Positions 1-8,149 of a stretch of 52,945 nt of DNA are shown in pieces. Origin of the DNA: Bacteroidales bacterium (lineage in GTDB: Bacteria; Bacteroidota; Bacteroidia; Bacteroidales; Bacteroidaceae); NCBI GenBank assembly GCA_004557035.1, contig SFFB01000008.1, positions 1 to 52,945 of the forward strand. Reading direction: 5' to 3'. The position numbers were made by a program, and so were the translations under genes. The notes under the pieces are model-generated. The model worked only from the letters and a program-made list of their open reading frames with translations, was not told where the DNA came from and did not search any database. How positions within the stretch are numbered: the stretch's first letter is position 1; every line of letters begins with the position of its first letter.

Positions 1-1
1 A

Positions 2-898
2 CGACCGGAGAAGTTTCCCGAACTGCTCAACCACATCGGCGAAGACCTCATCGTGACCGACGGCCACACCCTGCTGGGCGCAGACGACAAGGCCGGCATT
101 GCCGAAATAGTCTCTGCTATGGATTTCCTCCTCCATCACCCCGAAATCAAACACGGCAAAATCCGCGTGGCCTTCAATCCCGACGAAGAGATTGGCCTTG
201 GCGCACACGCCTTCGACGTGGAGAGGTTTGGTGCCGACTGGGCTTACACGATGGACGGCAGCGAGGTGGGCGAAATAGAATTTGAAAACTTCAATGCCGC
301 AACAGCAAAGGTGAAGGTGCACGGTGTGAGCGTGCATCCGGGCTATGCCAAAAACAAGATGGTGAATGCAGCCCGTGTGGCCACTGAGTTTGCCGCCCTG
401 ATGCCTGAAGTCGAAACGCCGGAACGCACTGAGGGCTACGAGGGTTTTTATCATCTCATCGCCATGGAGGGCTCGGTTGAAGAAGCTACACTGACCTATA
501 TCGTCCGCGACCACGACCGCACGCTTTTCGAGGCCCGCAAACGCCGGCTGGCTGCAGTGGCTGAGTTTTTGTGTGGTAAATATGGTCCCGATACGGTGAC
601 GGTAGACGTGACAGACTCCTATTATAATATGCGCGAGAAGGTGGAGCCGCAGATGTATATCATCGACATTTGCCGCGAGGCGATGAAGGCATGCGGCATT
701 GAGCCTCATGTCAAGGCTATCCGTGGCGGCACCGACGGCGCACAGCTCTCGTTCATGGGTCTGCCCTGCCCCAATATCTTTGCCGGCGGTCTCAACTTTC
801 ACGGACCTCACGAGTTTGTGCCCATCCAGTCGATGGAGAAGGCCATGCAAGTGGTGGTGAATATCTGCCGGATTGTGGGCGAGGGAAGATTAAACTAA
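2..898 (+). CDS. pepT: Peptidase T (tripeptide aminopeptidase), 5' end outside window
   Basis: M20-family zinc aminopeptidase that releases the N-terminal residue of tripeptides in the cytosol. The frame is open from the window edge, so the first part of the protein, including the first metal-binding histidine, is missing. Visible family features are GADDKAG with the bridging metal-ligand aspartate, the DEEIG segment with the catalytic glutamate, the dimerisation lid after YTMDGSEVGE, and near the C-terminus RGGTDGAQ and HGPHEF with a metal-ligand histidine. An internal GTG at position 53 is not the real start, because the conserved sequence continues upstream of it. The stop codon is followed by an AG-rich tract (GAGAGACAAAGAGAG) resembling a weak version of the post-stop octamer tracts seen elsewhere in the window. 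Identification is firm. Confidence 0.95.
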   Translation, partial: RPEKFPELLNHIGEDLIVTDGHTLLGADDKAGIAEIVSAMDFLLHHPEIKHGKIRVAFNPDEEIGLGAHAFDVERFGADWAYTMDGSEVGEIEFENFNAATAKVKVHGVSVHPGYAKNKMVNAARVATEFAALMPEVETPERTEGYEGFYHLIAMEGSVEEATLTYIVRDHDRTLFEARKRRLAAVAEFLCGKYGPDTVTVDVTDSYYNMREKVEPQMYIIDICREAMKACGIEPHVKAIRGGTDGAQLSFMGLPCPNIFAGGLNFHGPHEFVPIQSMEKAMQVVVNICRIVGEGRLN

Positions 899-928
899 GA
901 GAGACAAAGAGAGTAAAATACAAATTCA

Positions 929-3196
929 ATGTCCCACCTTCCTGCCATAATAGGCGACTTGGCCTATATCTTGATTTGTGCCGGACTGGTCACACTGCTG
1001 TTTAAGCGGTTGGGCCAGCCGCTTGTGCTGGGTTATATCGTGGCCGGCTTCCTCGCAGGGCCTCACATGACTTTCACGCCCACCGTGGGCGACACCGGCG
1101 GCATACAGACATGGGCCGACATCGGCGTGATTTTCTTGATGTTCACACTCGGACTGGAGTTTAGCGTCAAAAAAATCTTCAAGATGGGCATCCGGCCGGT
1201 GGTGGCGGCGTGCGTGGTGATGTTTTGTATGATGAGTTTGGGCGACCTCGTGGGGCATCTCTTGGGCTGGAGTGCCATCAACAGTCTCTTCCTCGGCGGA
1301 ATGCTGGCCATGTCGTCGACTACGATTATCTACAAAGCTTTCGACGACCTCGGCCTGCGCCAAAAAAAGTTTGCCGGCGAGGTGTTGAGTGTACTCATCC
1401 TTGAAGACATCCTGGGCATTTTGTTGATGGTCGTGTTGAGTGCCGTGGCCGTGTCGCGTCATCTTGAAGGTATGTCGCTGGCCCTTAGCCTGATGAAGTT
1501 GGCGTTTTTCTTGATATTGTGGTTTACGATAGGCGTGTTTGTCTTGCCCACATTTTTGAAGAAAAGCCAGCGTTGGATGAGCGGCGAAACCATTCTCATT
1601 GTGTCTGTAGGCTTGTGTTTTGCGCTTGTTGCCTTGGCCGCCAAGGTGGGCTACAGTTCGGCTTTAGGGGCTTTTATGATGGGCAGTATAATGGCAGAGA
1701 CCACCCATGCCGAGACCATAGAGCGCGTGGTGGCTCCGGTGAAAGACCTCTTTGGCGCCATCTTTTTTGTGTCGGTCGGTATGCTCGTAGACCCTGCCAT
1801 TATTGTGGCCTACTGGCCGGCCGTGTGTGTCATCACCTTGACGATTATCTTCGGACAAATGATATTCGGCACGTTGAGTTTCGTGCTTTCGGGACAGTCG
1901 CTCCGTACGGCAATGCAGTGTGGATTTTCGCTCACTCAGATTGGTGAGTTTGCCTTTATCATTGCCTCTATGGGCATCAGTCTGGGCGTGATGGGCGACT
2001 TCTTGTATCCGGTTGTCGTGGCCGTGTCGGTGGTGACGACATTCTTGACGCCTTATATGATCAAAGCCGCTCTTCCGGCCTACTCGTTCATCAGCCGGCT
2101 CATTCCCGAGCGCGCCTTGAACCGACTCGACGGACGAGAGACCGCGCAGAATGAGAACCATAGCGACTGGCACGTTTTGCTCCATGCCTTGACGATGCAA
2201 ACGATAATCTATTTCACGCTAAGCGTGGCCGTGGCCGCGCTCTCGCTGGGAGCCTTCGTGCCCCTGCTGCGTACTTTGCTGGGTCTGTATGCCGGTTCGG
2301 CCTTGGCCCTGCTGCTCACCATAGCCCTGCTTTCGCCTCTGCTGAGGGCCATTGTGATGCGCAAAAATCACTCGCTCGAGTGGCAGTCCATAGCCCGGAG
2401 GGGCCGTGGAGCGCGGTTGTGGCTTGGTCTCACTTTAGTGGTCAGAGCCGCTTTGGCCACGGCTGTGGTGTGGTATGTGGTCCATCTGATTTCGCCGCTC
2501 GAGGGCAATCTGCGTCACGTGGCACACATTGTGGTTTCGCTGCTGGCGATTTTGCTCTGCGTGTGGTCAAGGTGGGTGAAATGGTGCAGCATCAGACTTG
2601 AGAGGCGTTTTGTGGAAAATCTGCGTATGCGCGAAGTCAGTGCGTCACGCCGCAGCGGCACACCGGGTTATGCCGGCCGCCTGTTGAGCCACAATATGCA
2701 CCTGGCCCGTGTCACCCTTCCTGCCGGCAGTGCCATGGGCGGCAAAACGCTCGAACATCTCGCGCTGGGCAGGCGCTATGGCGTTCATGTGGCAGCCATT
2801 GTGCGCGGTCCTCTGCGCCTCAACATCCCCGACGGCTCCACCATGCTTTTTCCCGGCGACATCATCGAGGCCATTGGCGACGACCAGAGCTTGGGCCGTC
2901 TCTCTGAGCGTGCCGAGGCCCATGTGGTCAGTCTGCCTCCCGACGACGAAAGCCACCGCCTCAGCCTTCAGCGCTATGTGGTGAGCCAAGACTGTCCCGT
3001 CTCGGGCCGGACGCTCGGAAAGAGCCGTCTGAGAGAACAATACCGACTGATGGCCGTGGGCTTTGAAGACGAAGACGGCACCATCGACACTGCCTCGCCC
3101 TCGCGGCTCATCTCCGAGGGCGACACCTTGTGGATTATTGGCGAGGAGAAAGACGTGAAGGCATTTATGATGCCAGGGGATGAAAAAAAGGACTAA
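929..3196 (+). CDS. CPA2-family monovalent cation/proton antiporter (KefB-like) with two C-terminal RCK_C domains
   Basis: Inner-membrane cation/proton antiporter of 755 residues. Residues about 1-390 form the Na+/H+ exchanger domain with hydrophobic segments throughout and the typical GYIVAGFLAGPH and FTLGLEFS stretches. A second hydrophobic block of about four segments follows at about 415-550. The C-terminal part holds two consecutive TrkA_C (RCK_C) regulatory domains, about 595-665 and 680-750, each ending in a LxxGD(I/T) type strand. I do not see the Rossmann-fold RCK_N (NAD-binding) domain found in KefB/KefC. Related Bacteroidetes proteins have, to my knowledge, a similar build. The substrate (K+ or Na+) cannot be told from sequence. 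It starts 30 bases after pepT on the same strand and may be cotranscribed with it. Confidence 0.9.
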   Translation: MSHLPAIIGDLAYILICAGLVTLLFKRLGQPLVLGYIVAGFLAGPHMTFTPTVGDTGGIQTWADIGVIFLMFTLGLEFSVKKIFKMGIRPVVAACVVMFCMMSLGDLVGHLLGWSAINSLFLGGMLAMSSTTIIYKAFDDLGLRQKKFAGEVLSVLILEDILGILLMVVLSAVAVSRHLEGMSLALSLMKLAFFLILWFTIGVFVLPTFLKKSQRWMSGETILIVSVGLCFALVALAAKVGYSSALGAFMMGSIMAETTHAETIERVVAPVKDLFGAIFFVSVGMLVDPAIIVAYWPAVCVITLTIIFGQMIFGTLSFVLSGQSLRTAMQCGFSLTQIGEFAFIIASMGISLGVMGDFLYPVVVAVSVVTTFLTPYMIKAALPAYSFISRLIPERALNRLDGRETAQNENHSDWHVLLHALTMQTIIYFTLSVAVAALSLGAFVPLLRTLLGLYAGSALALLLTIALLSPLLRAIVMRKNHSLEWQSIARRGRGARLWLGLTLVVRAALATAVVWYVVHLISPLEGNLRHVAHIVVSLLAILLCVWSRWVKWCSIRLERRFVENLRMREVSASRRSGTPGYAGRLLSHNMHLARVTLPAGSAMGGKTLEHLALGRRYGVHVAAIVRGPLRLNIPDGSTMLFPGDIIEAIGDDQSLGRLSERAEAHVVSLPPDDESHRLSLQRYVVSQDCPVSGRTLGKSRLREQYRLMAVGFEDEDGTIDTASPSRLISEGDTLWIIGEEKDVKAFMMPGDEKKD

Positions 3197-3291
3197 GAAA
3201 CGAAAAAGCTAAAGAAGAGAGGGAGAGGGAGAGAGAAAGGAAAGAGAGTTAGAGCAACCCGGCACGGACTTTCAAAACGCTCATTGACTTT

Positions 3292-4251
3292 TTAGTCCTC
3301 TCGATGGTGCTCGGCCCTGTAAAGTTGCCAAGAGTTATACACATTGTGCCAAATGCTGTAGAAGCCTCCGGCCACGGCGGTGACGGGCGTGAAAAACGTG
3401 TAGCCCATCCATATGGCAAAGACCGTGTTTTTCTGTCCCAGACTTTGGGCAGCCGCGATGGACTCGCCGTGTTTCCTGCCCCAAAAGCGCCCAAAGGCAA
3501 ACTGCACGACACAAGCCATAAGGCTGCCAAGGCCTATCCATAGGATTTCGCCTACAGCCACTTCACTGTGCACCAGCGAGCGAGTGGTCACGGCCAGAGC
3601 CAGGGCCAAGGCCACAGCCCACAAATAGAAGGCCAGATTTTTTTGCGCCGTCAGGAAGGCCACGACCTTGGGAGCCAATAGTTTGAGCAACATAGCGGCA
3701 AAGAGCGGACAAATCAACATCGGGAACACCTTGCCCATAATAAGGAAAAACGATGAGACGAAGCCAAGGTCGGGATGCGGATGGACCAGCGGCGCCACCA
3801 GCGGCACAAGCACAGCCACAAGGGTGTTGACCAGAATGGTGTAGGTGGTGAGTCCGGCAGCGTCGCCGCCCAGTCGGGCCGTCACCACGGCACCGGCGGT
3901 GGCCGTGGGGCAAATGAGGCAGAGCATGGTGCCCTCTATGGCCACACGGCTTTCTTCTCCACGGCTGCACATCAAGACGGAGGCAAGGAGCAGAAAGCAG
4001 GCCGTCTGAAAGAGCAACAGCCCGAGATGCCACGACCGCAGACGGAGCTGAGAGAGATTGATTTTGCAAAACGTGATGAACAGCATGAGGAAAATCAACA
4101 CCGGCTGCACCACCGATATCGCGGTCATCACTTCGTCGCCATGGCTTTTCAAGAATGGTACACGCACGGCGATAAAATAAGCGGCTATGCCCAACGTCAT
4201 AGCCACGGGAAGTGTCCAGTTTTTGAGGAAACGAATGAACCAATGCATCAT
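3292..4251 (-). CDS. Bile acid:sodium symporter (BASS)-like transporter
   Basis: Integral membrane protein of 319 residues with about nine or ten hydrophobic segments. The segment CPTATAGAVVTARLGGDAA matches the conserved crossover region of BASS-type carriers, and the late stretch AAAQSLGQKNTVFAIWM matches their second conserved region. A longer frame opens inside uvrB, but the double ATG at 4251 and 4248 lies just behind the uvrB stop (4256-4258) with an AAAAGA stretch before it, so I place the start there. The four-base gap suggests cotranscription with uvrB, although a shared function is not evident. The substrate is unknown; members of this family move organic anions such as bile salts, pantoate or pyruvate. 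Confidence 0.82.
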   Translation of the reverse strand: MMHWFIRFLKNWTLPVAMTLGIAAYFIAVRVPFLKSHGDEVMTAISVVQPVLIFLMLFITFCKINLSQLRLRSWHLGLLLFQTACFLLLASVLMCSRGEESRVAIEGTMLCLICPTATAGAVVTARLGGDAAGLTTYTILVNTLVAVLVPLVAPLVHPHPDLGFVSSFFLIMGKVFPMLICPLFAAMLLKLLAPKVVAFLTAQKNLAFYLWAVALALALAVTTRSLVHSEVAVGEILWIGLGSLMACVVQFAFGRFWGRKHGESIAAAQSLGQKNTVFAIWMGYTFFTPVTAVAGGFYSIWHNVYNSWQLYRAEHHRED

Positions 4252-4255
4252 TCTT

Positions 4256-6277
4256 TTATGATTTAATCTGTTTTTCCAATGCCAGCATCTCGTCGCGCAG
4301 TTGAGCGGCAAGGATGAAGTCGAATTTTGCTGCGGCGGCTTTCATGCGCCCTCGCAAGTCTTCGATGCGCAGCTCTATGGGCACGGCCTGCTCTGAATTG
4401 CCATAGACCGCAGCGGGTTCGGCAGCCTGCGGTATGTCGGGCGTAGCAGTATCGTATGGTTCCGGGGCCGAAGGGCGAGAGAGCGAAGTGAGCGCGTTTT
4501 GGGCAATCTCTTTGTTGATGGGCCGGGGCTTGAGCCCGTGCTCGGTGTTGTAGGCCATCTGTTTGAGGCGGTGGCGCTCGTTTTCGTCTATGGTCTTCTG
4601 CATAGAAGGGGTGATTTTTTTGGCATACATAATCACACGACCGTCTACGTGGCGGGCCGCACGGCCTGCCGTCTGGGTGAGCGAGCGTTCCGAGCGCAAA
4701 AAGCCCTCTTTGTCGGCGTCGAGAATGGCCACGAGCGACACTTCGGGCAGGTCGAGACCTTCGCGCAACAGGTTGACGCCCACCAGAACCATATACACGC
4801 CCCGACGGAGGTCTTCCATTATTCTCACGCGCTCGAGCGTGTCCACGTCGCTGTGGATATAGGCGGTCTGCACGCCGTTTTTGAGCAGATAGGCCGTGAG
4901 TTCCTCGGCCATGCGCTTGGTCAGCGTGGTTACGAGCGTGCGCTCTCCCCGCTTGATGCGCAGACGTATCTCTTCCATCAGGTCGTCAACGGGGAAGTCG
5001 GTGTCGCGCACTTCAATCAAGGGGTCGAGCAAGCCCGTGGGCCGTATGACCTGCTCCACCACCACGCCGCCACTCTGTGCGAGTTCGTAGTCGGCCGGCG
5101 TGGCACTCACGTAGATGGTCTGCGGCGTCATCGCCCGGAACTCGTCGAAGGTCAACGGTCTGTTGTCCATCGCCGCCGGCAGACGGAAACCATAGTTCAC
5201 CAGCGCCTCCTTGCGCGAGCGGTCGCCGCCATACATGGCACCTATCTGAGGCACACTCACATGGCTCTCGTCAATGACCATAAGGAAGTCTTTTGGAAAG
5301 AAGTCGAGCAGGCAATAGGGGCGCGTACCGGGAGCACGACCGTCGAAATAGCGCGAATAGTTTTCGATGCCCGAGCAATGACCCAGTTCGCGTATCATCT
5401 CGATGTCGTAGCTCACGCGCTCGGTGAGCCGCTTGGCCTCAAGGGTTTTGCCCATTTCGTTGAAGAGCGCAGCCTGTGCCACGAGGTCGTCTTGTATTTG
5501 CCGGATGGCTGCCTCTTGGGTTTCTTTTGACGTAAGGAAGAGGTTGGCGGGGTAAATCTTGTATTCTTCGAAGGTCGCTATGCGGCCGCCCGAGAGGGAG
5601 TCAATCTCTTCGATGCCGTCTATTTCGTCGCCCCAGAAAGCGATGCGCACCACGTCTTCGCTATAGGCCAGATAGACGTCGACCGTGTCGCCGGTGACGC
5701 GAAACTGTCCCGGCCGAGGCGCCACGTCGTTGCGTTGATAGAGGCTGTCTACGAGTTGGCGGAGCAATACGCTCACGGCCAACCGCTGCCCCACCTTGAG
5801 ATGCACCACATTTTCGTAGAAGGCTGCCGGATTGCCCATGCCGTAAATGCACGACACCGACGACACCACGATGACGTCGCGACGCCCGGAGAGCAAGGCC
5901 GATGTGGCTGCCAACCGCAGGCGGTCGATGTCTTCGTTGATGGCCAGGTCTTTCTCGATATAGGTGTCGGTTTGGGGAATATAAGCCTCGGGCTGGTAAT
6001 AGTCGTAGTAGGAGACGTAATATTCCACGGCATTCTCGGGAAAGAAGCTCTTGAACTCGGAATAGAGCTGGGCCGCGAGCGTCTTGTTGTGGCTCAACAC
6101 GAGTGTGGGCCGACCGATTTGTGCCACCACATTGGCAATGGTAAACGTCTTTCCGGAGCCTGTGACGCCCAACAGGGTCTGCGCGGGAAGGCCCTGCCTG
6201 ATGCCCTCCACCAACTCCTCGATGGCGGCAGGCTGGTCGCCCATAGGGGCATAGTCTGAATGAAGTTTGAAGTCCAT
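4256..6277 (-). CDS. uvrB: Excinuclease ABC subunit B
   Basis: DNA-damage recognition and verification subunit of the UvrABC nucleotide-excision repair system, 673 residues, the usual length. In order: Walker A GVTGSGKT at about residues 38-45; the tyrosine-rich beta-hairpin region YYVSYYDYYQPEAY near 90-105 that inserts between DNA strands; the DESH helicase motif near 338; helicase motifs V and VI with GLDLPEVSLVAILDAD and QTAGRAARH; and a C-terminal UVR domain (about 630-668) that contacts UvrC and UvrA. The start MDFKLHSDY fits the family. Between its start codon and the upstream gene lies a repeat region with a run of seven Gs at 6291-6297. Identification is firm. Confidence 0.98.
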   Translation of the reverse strand: MDFKLHSDYAPMGDQPAAIEELVEGIRQGLPAQTLLGVTGSGKTFTIANVVAQIGRPTLVLSHNKTLAAQLYSEFKSFFPENAVEYYVSYYDYYQPEAYIPQTDTYIEKDLAINEDIDRLRLAATSALLSGRRDVIVVSSVSCIYGMGNPAAFYENVVHLKVGQRLAVSVLLRQLVDSLYQRNDVAPRPGQFRVTGDTVDVYLAYSEDVVRIAFWGDEIDGIEEIDSLSGGRIATFEEYKIYPANLFLTSKETQEAAIRQIQDDLVAQAALFNEMGKTLEAKRLTERVSYDIEMIRELGHCSGIENYSRYFDGRAPGTRPYCLLDFFPKDFLMVIDESHVSVPQIGAMYGGDRSRKEALVNYGFRLPAAMDNRPLTFDEFRAMTPQTIYVSATPADYELAQSGGVVVEQVIRPTGLLDPLIEVRDTDFPVDDLMEEIRLRIKRGERTLVTTLTKRMAEELTAYLLKNGVQTAYIHSDVDTLERVRIMEDLRRGVYMVLVGVNLLREGLDLPEVSLVAILDADKEGFLRSERSLTQTAGRAARHVDGRVIMYAKKITPSMQKTIDENERHRLKQMAYNTEHGLKPRPINKEIAQNALTSLSRPSAPEPYDTATPDIPQAAEPAAVYGNSEQAVPIELRIEDLRGRMKAAAAKFDFILAAQLRDEMLALEKQIKS

Positions 6278-6693
6278 TGTGGTGTTTTTTGGGGGGGAAA
6301 GTCTAAAAGTCTAAGAGACTAAGAGACTAAAAGACAAAAAGTTTGAGCTGCCTCGAACGCCCTGAAAGGGCAGAAGACCATAGCCCAGGGCAGAGGCGGC
6401 ACGTAGTGACGCCGGCACCCTGGGTGGGTGTGGCCGAGTATGTACGCCCTGTAAGGGCAAAAGATTTATAGTTCAAATATCTGACCGGTATATGATGATT
6501 AATCTAATGCTTTTGGCTTCGCCTTCCTCCTCCGCGGCTCGGCATAATCCAAGTAAACTTGGCTTCTGCTCTCGCCTTGTCGTCGGTTGCCCTTACAGGG
6601 CTTGCCGGGGCCGCTCAAATTCTTTTAGTCTCTTAGACTCTTAGTCTTTTAGACTTTTAGACTCTTAGTCTTTTAGTCTCTTAGACTTCTAAG
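6278..6693. repeat. Composite intergenic repeat region between the WalJ-like gene and uvrB
   Basis: This 416-base gap has no gene and is built from repeats. At 6301-6342 and 6621-6693 are octamer tracts of consensus GWCTAARA that are inverted to each other, so the two ends could pair as a long stem. The right-hand tract starts at the stop codon of the minus-strand hydrolase gene. Between them, 6359-6465 holds the palindromic elements GCCCTGAAAGGGC, AGCCCAGGGC, CACCCTGGGT and GCCCTGTAAGGGC, and GCCCTTACAGGGC recurs near 6590-6602. At 6527-6580 a segment GCGGCTCGGCATAATCC to CTCTCGCCTTG resembles a decayed copy of the promoter-bearing repeat seen before malQ and thrS. A seven-G run occupies 6291-6297. 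Confidence 0.8.
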
Positions 6694-7497
6694 TTATTCC
6701 AACTCAAACGGGCCGGTGGGCCGGAGGCGGGCCAAAGGCTCTACGACGGGCAGTCGTCGCTCACTGCCAAAGGCGGCTTTGAGTCGGTCTTCTACGGTCT
6801 GCCGAGCCACTTCCGGCCGATTGTTTTCTTCGCTCAGATGACAGAGCCACACGCGCTTAGCGTCTTCAGACAAGGCCTCACAAAGCATTTCGGCCGTCTC
6901 CCTGTTGTCGAGATGTCCACGCTCGCCACGGATGCGGTTTTTCAGATAGACGGGATAGGGCCCCATCTCAAGCATGGTGTCGTCGTAGTTAGCCTCCACC
7001 ACCACATAGCGCGCCCGGCTAATGCCGGCCTTGATGTCGGCAGTGGCGTGGCCTATGTCAGTAGCCAGACAAAGCGTCACCCCACCTGCCTCGATGAGGT
7101 AACCGCAGTTGGCGGCACTGTCGTGGGGCACGGCAAAGGGGGTGAGTGTGAACTGTCCCAAGGTCACGGGTTCGTCAGCTTTGACAAAACGTTTAAGGGC
7201 CGCCGGAATTTTTTTCCCCACAAAGCGATTACGACTGATGCCCATATGGGTGTCTTCGAGGGCATAGACAGGGAGGTTGCAGGTCTCAGCCAAGCGGCCC
7301 ACCGACTGCACGTGGTCGGCGTGGTCGTGGGTGACGAAAATGGCTTTAAGCCTTGAGAAAGAAAGGCCATAGTCTGCAAAATATTTTTTAAATCGCCTGA
7401 TGCCCATTCCAAGGTCGACGAGGATGGCTTCGCCGCCGCTCTCGAGGTAATAGCAGTTACCGCTGCTGCCGCTGCTCAGGCTGAGAAATTTCAACAT
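6694..7497 (-). CDS. MBL-fold metallo-hydrolase, WalJ/YycJ-like
   Basis: Metallo-beta-lactamase-fold hydrolase of 267 residues. The N-terminus LSLSSGSSGNCYYLE and the metal-binding motif THDHADH (about residues 56-62) match the WalJ/YycJ group, whose members are thought to be DNA-processing exonucleases linked to cell-division control in Firmicutes; the role in Bacteroidetes is less clear. Further metal ligands are expected in VPHDS, ATDIGH and WLCHLSEENN, all visible. A -7 box TAACTTTG lies on the minus strand at 7534-7527, with no good -33 box. Its stop codon runs directly into the octamer repeat tract described separately. Confidence 0.85.
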   Translation of the reverse strand: MLKFLSLSSGSSGNCYYLESGGEAILVDLGMGIRRFKKYFADYGLSFSRLKAIFVTHDHADHVQSVGRLAETCNLPVYALEDTHMGISRNRFVGKKIPAALKRFVKADEPVTLGQFTLTPFAVPHDSAANCGYLIEAGGVTLCLATDIGHATADIKAGISRARYVVVEANYDDTMLEMGPYPVYLKNRIRGERGHLDNRETAEMLCEALSEDAKRVWLCHLSEENNRPEVARQTVEDRLKAAFGSERRLPVVEPLARLRPTGPFELE

Positions 7498-8149
7498 AGT
7501 GACTGGTTGGATTTTGTTTTGAGAGGCAAAGTTACAAAATAATGTGGCGCCATCAGTGGGTGGTTTTGTCTTTTGATGCGAAGGTTTGTGAGGAGGCCGG
7601 CCATAATGACAAAAAGGAGCTCAGCCGTGACAAAATTTCACGTTTTTTTATCTTCGAATTGGCCACGCGCCTTTGAAAAACTACGTCGATGGGGGCGGAG
7701 AACCGATGATGGGCCTCCGAAAGGTCGAAAACAGGGAAAAGGAAACCGGACATAAGGACAATTTTAACTGTCATAAGGCGAGAAAAAACTGTCCTTATGA
7801 CAGTAAACCACTAAAAGCCAACAAAAAAGAGGCCACGCGGGCCTCTCTCTTCCCCGCTTTGCCTCAAAGGTAACGCCTTGAGACTGAAAACGAAAAGACA
7901 AATACGCGGCCTTATCCGTCCAAATTGCCAACAACACTTGACAAAACGCACTAAGATTTCTAAAAAACCACAGGCTCAAACGATTAAAAGAGCAAGAGCC
8001 GCGCAGGCTTCGCACAAAATGCCTAACTTTGTGCGGCATTTTCAGCGCCTTAGCTGTCTGTGCAGGTTCGGAGCCACATCGGCCGCCAAGAGCCGCAGCC
8101 TGGTCCGGCAAGTTTTTTCGTCTCTACATCCCTACTTCAGCCCTCTCCC
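7498..8149. other. Intergenic region with small stem-loop repeats and promoter-like boxes
   Basis: No credible gene in this 652-base divergent gap. It carries a -7-like box for the minus-strand hydrolase (7527-7534), a module of small stem-loop repeats with a hairpin (7751-7846, listed separately), and a TAACTTTG box at 8024-8031 that probably belongs to the promoter of the SGNH/MBOAT cassette although no TTTG sits 19 bases upstream. Open frames crossing the region have composition unlike the neighbouring genes. Confidence 0.6.
7751..7846. repeat. Small stem-loop repeat module, locus 1 of 4
   Basis: Three units related to CTGTCCTTATGACAG, a 15-base stem-loop (CTGTC/GACAG), in alternating orientation: CATAAGGACA at 7751, CTGTCATAAGG at 7768, and a perfect CTGTCCTTATGACAG at 7789-7803 preceded by a run of As. 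About 25 bases later is a hairpin GAGGCC/GGCCTC (7829-7834 and 7840-7845) whose A-run on the left makes it a terminator-like structure when read on the minus strand. The same combination recurs near 15.5, 25.25 and 47.1 kb. Confidence 0.75.

Noticed and set aside
4499..5530. Plus-strand frame of 343 codons opposite uvrB
   Set aside because: It lies wholly antisense to a clear uvrB; His/Val/Arg-rich composition is typical for the antisense of GC-rich genes.
6301..6693. Insertion-sequence ends
   Set aside because: The inverted octamer tracts enclose no transposase and no target-site duplication was seen; they belong to a tract family found behind many stop codons.
8060..8149. Longer N-terminus for the first SGNH protein
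   Set aside because: The added 30 residues have no signal character and would place the signal anchor internally; ATG 8150 gives a normal anchor.
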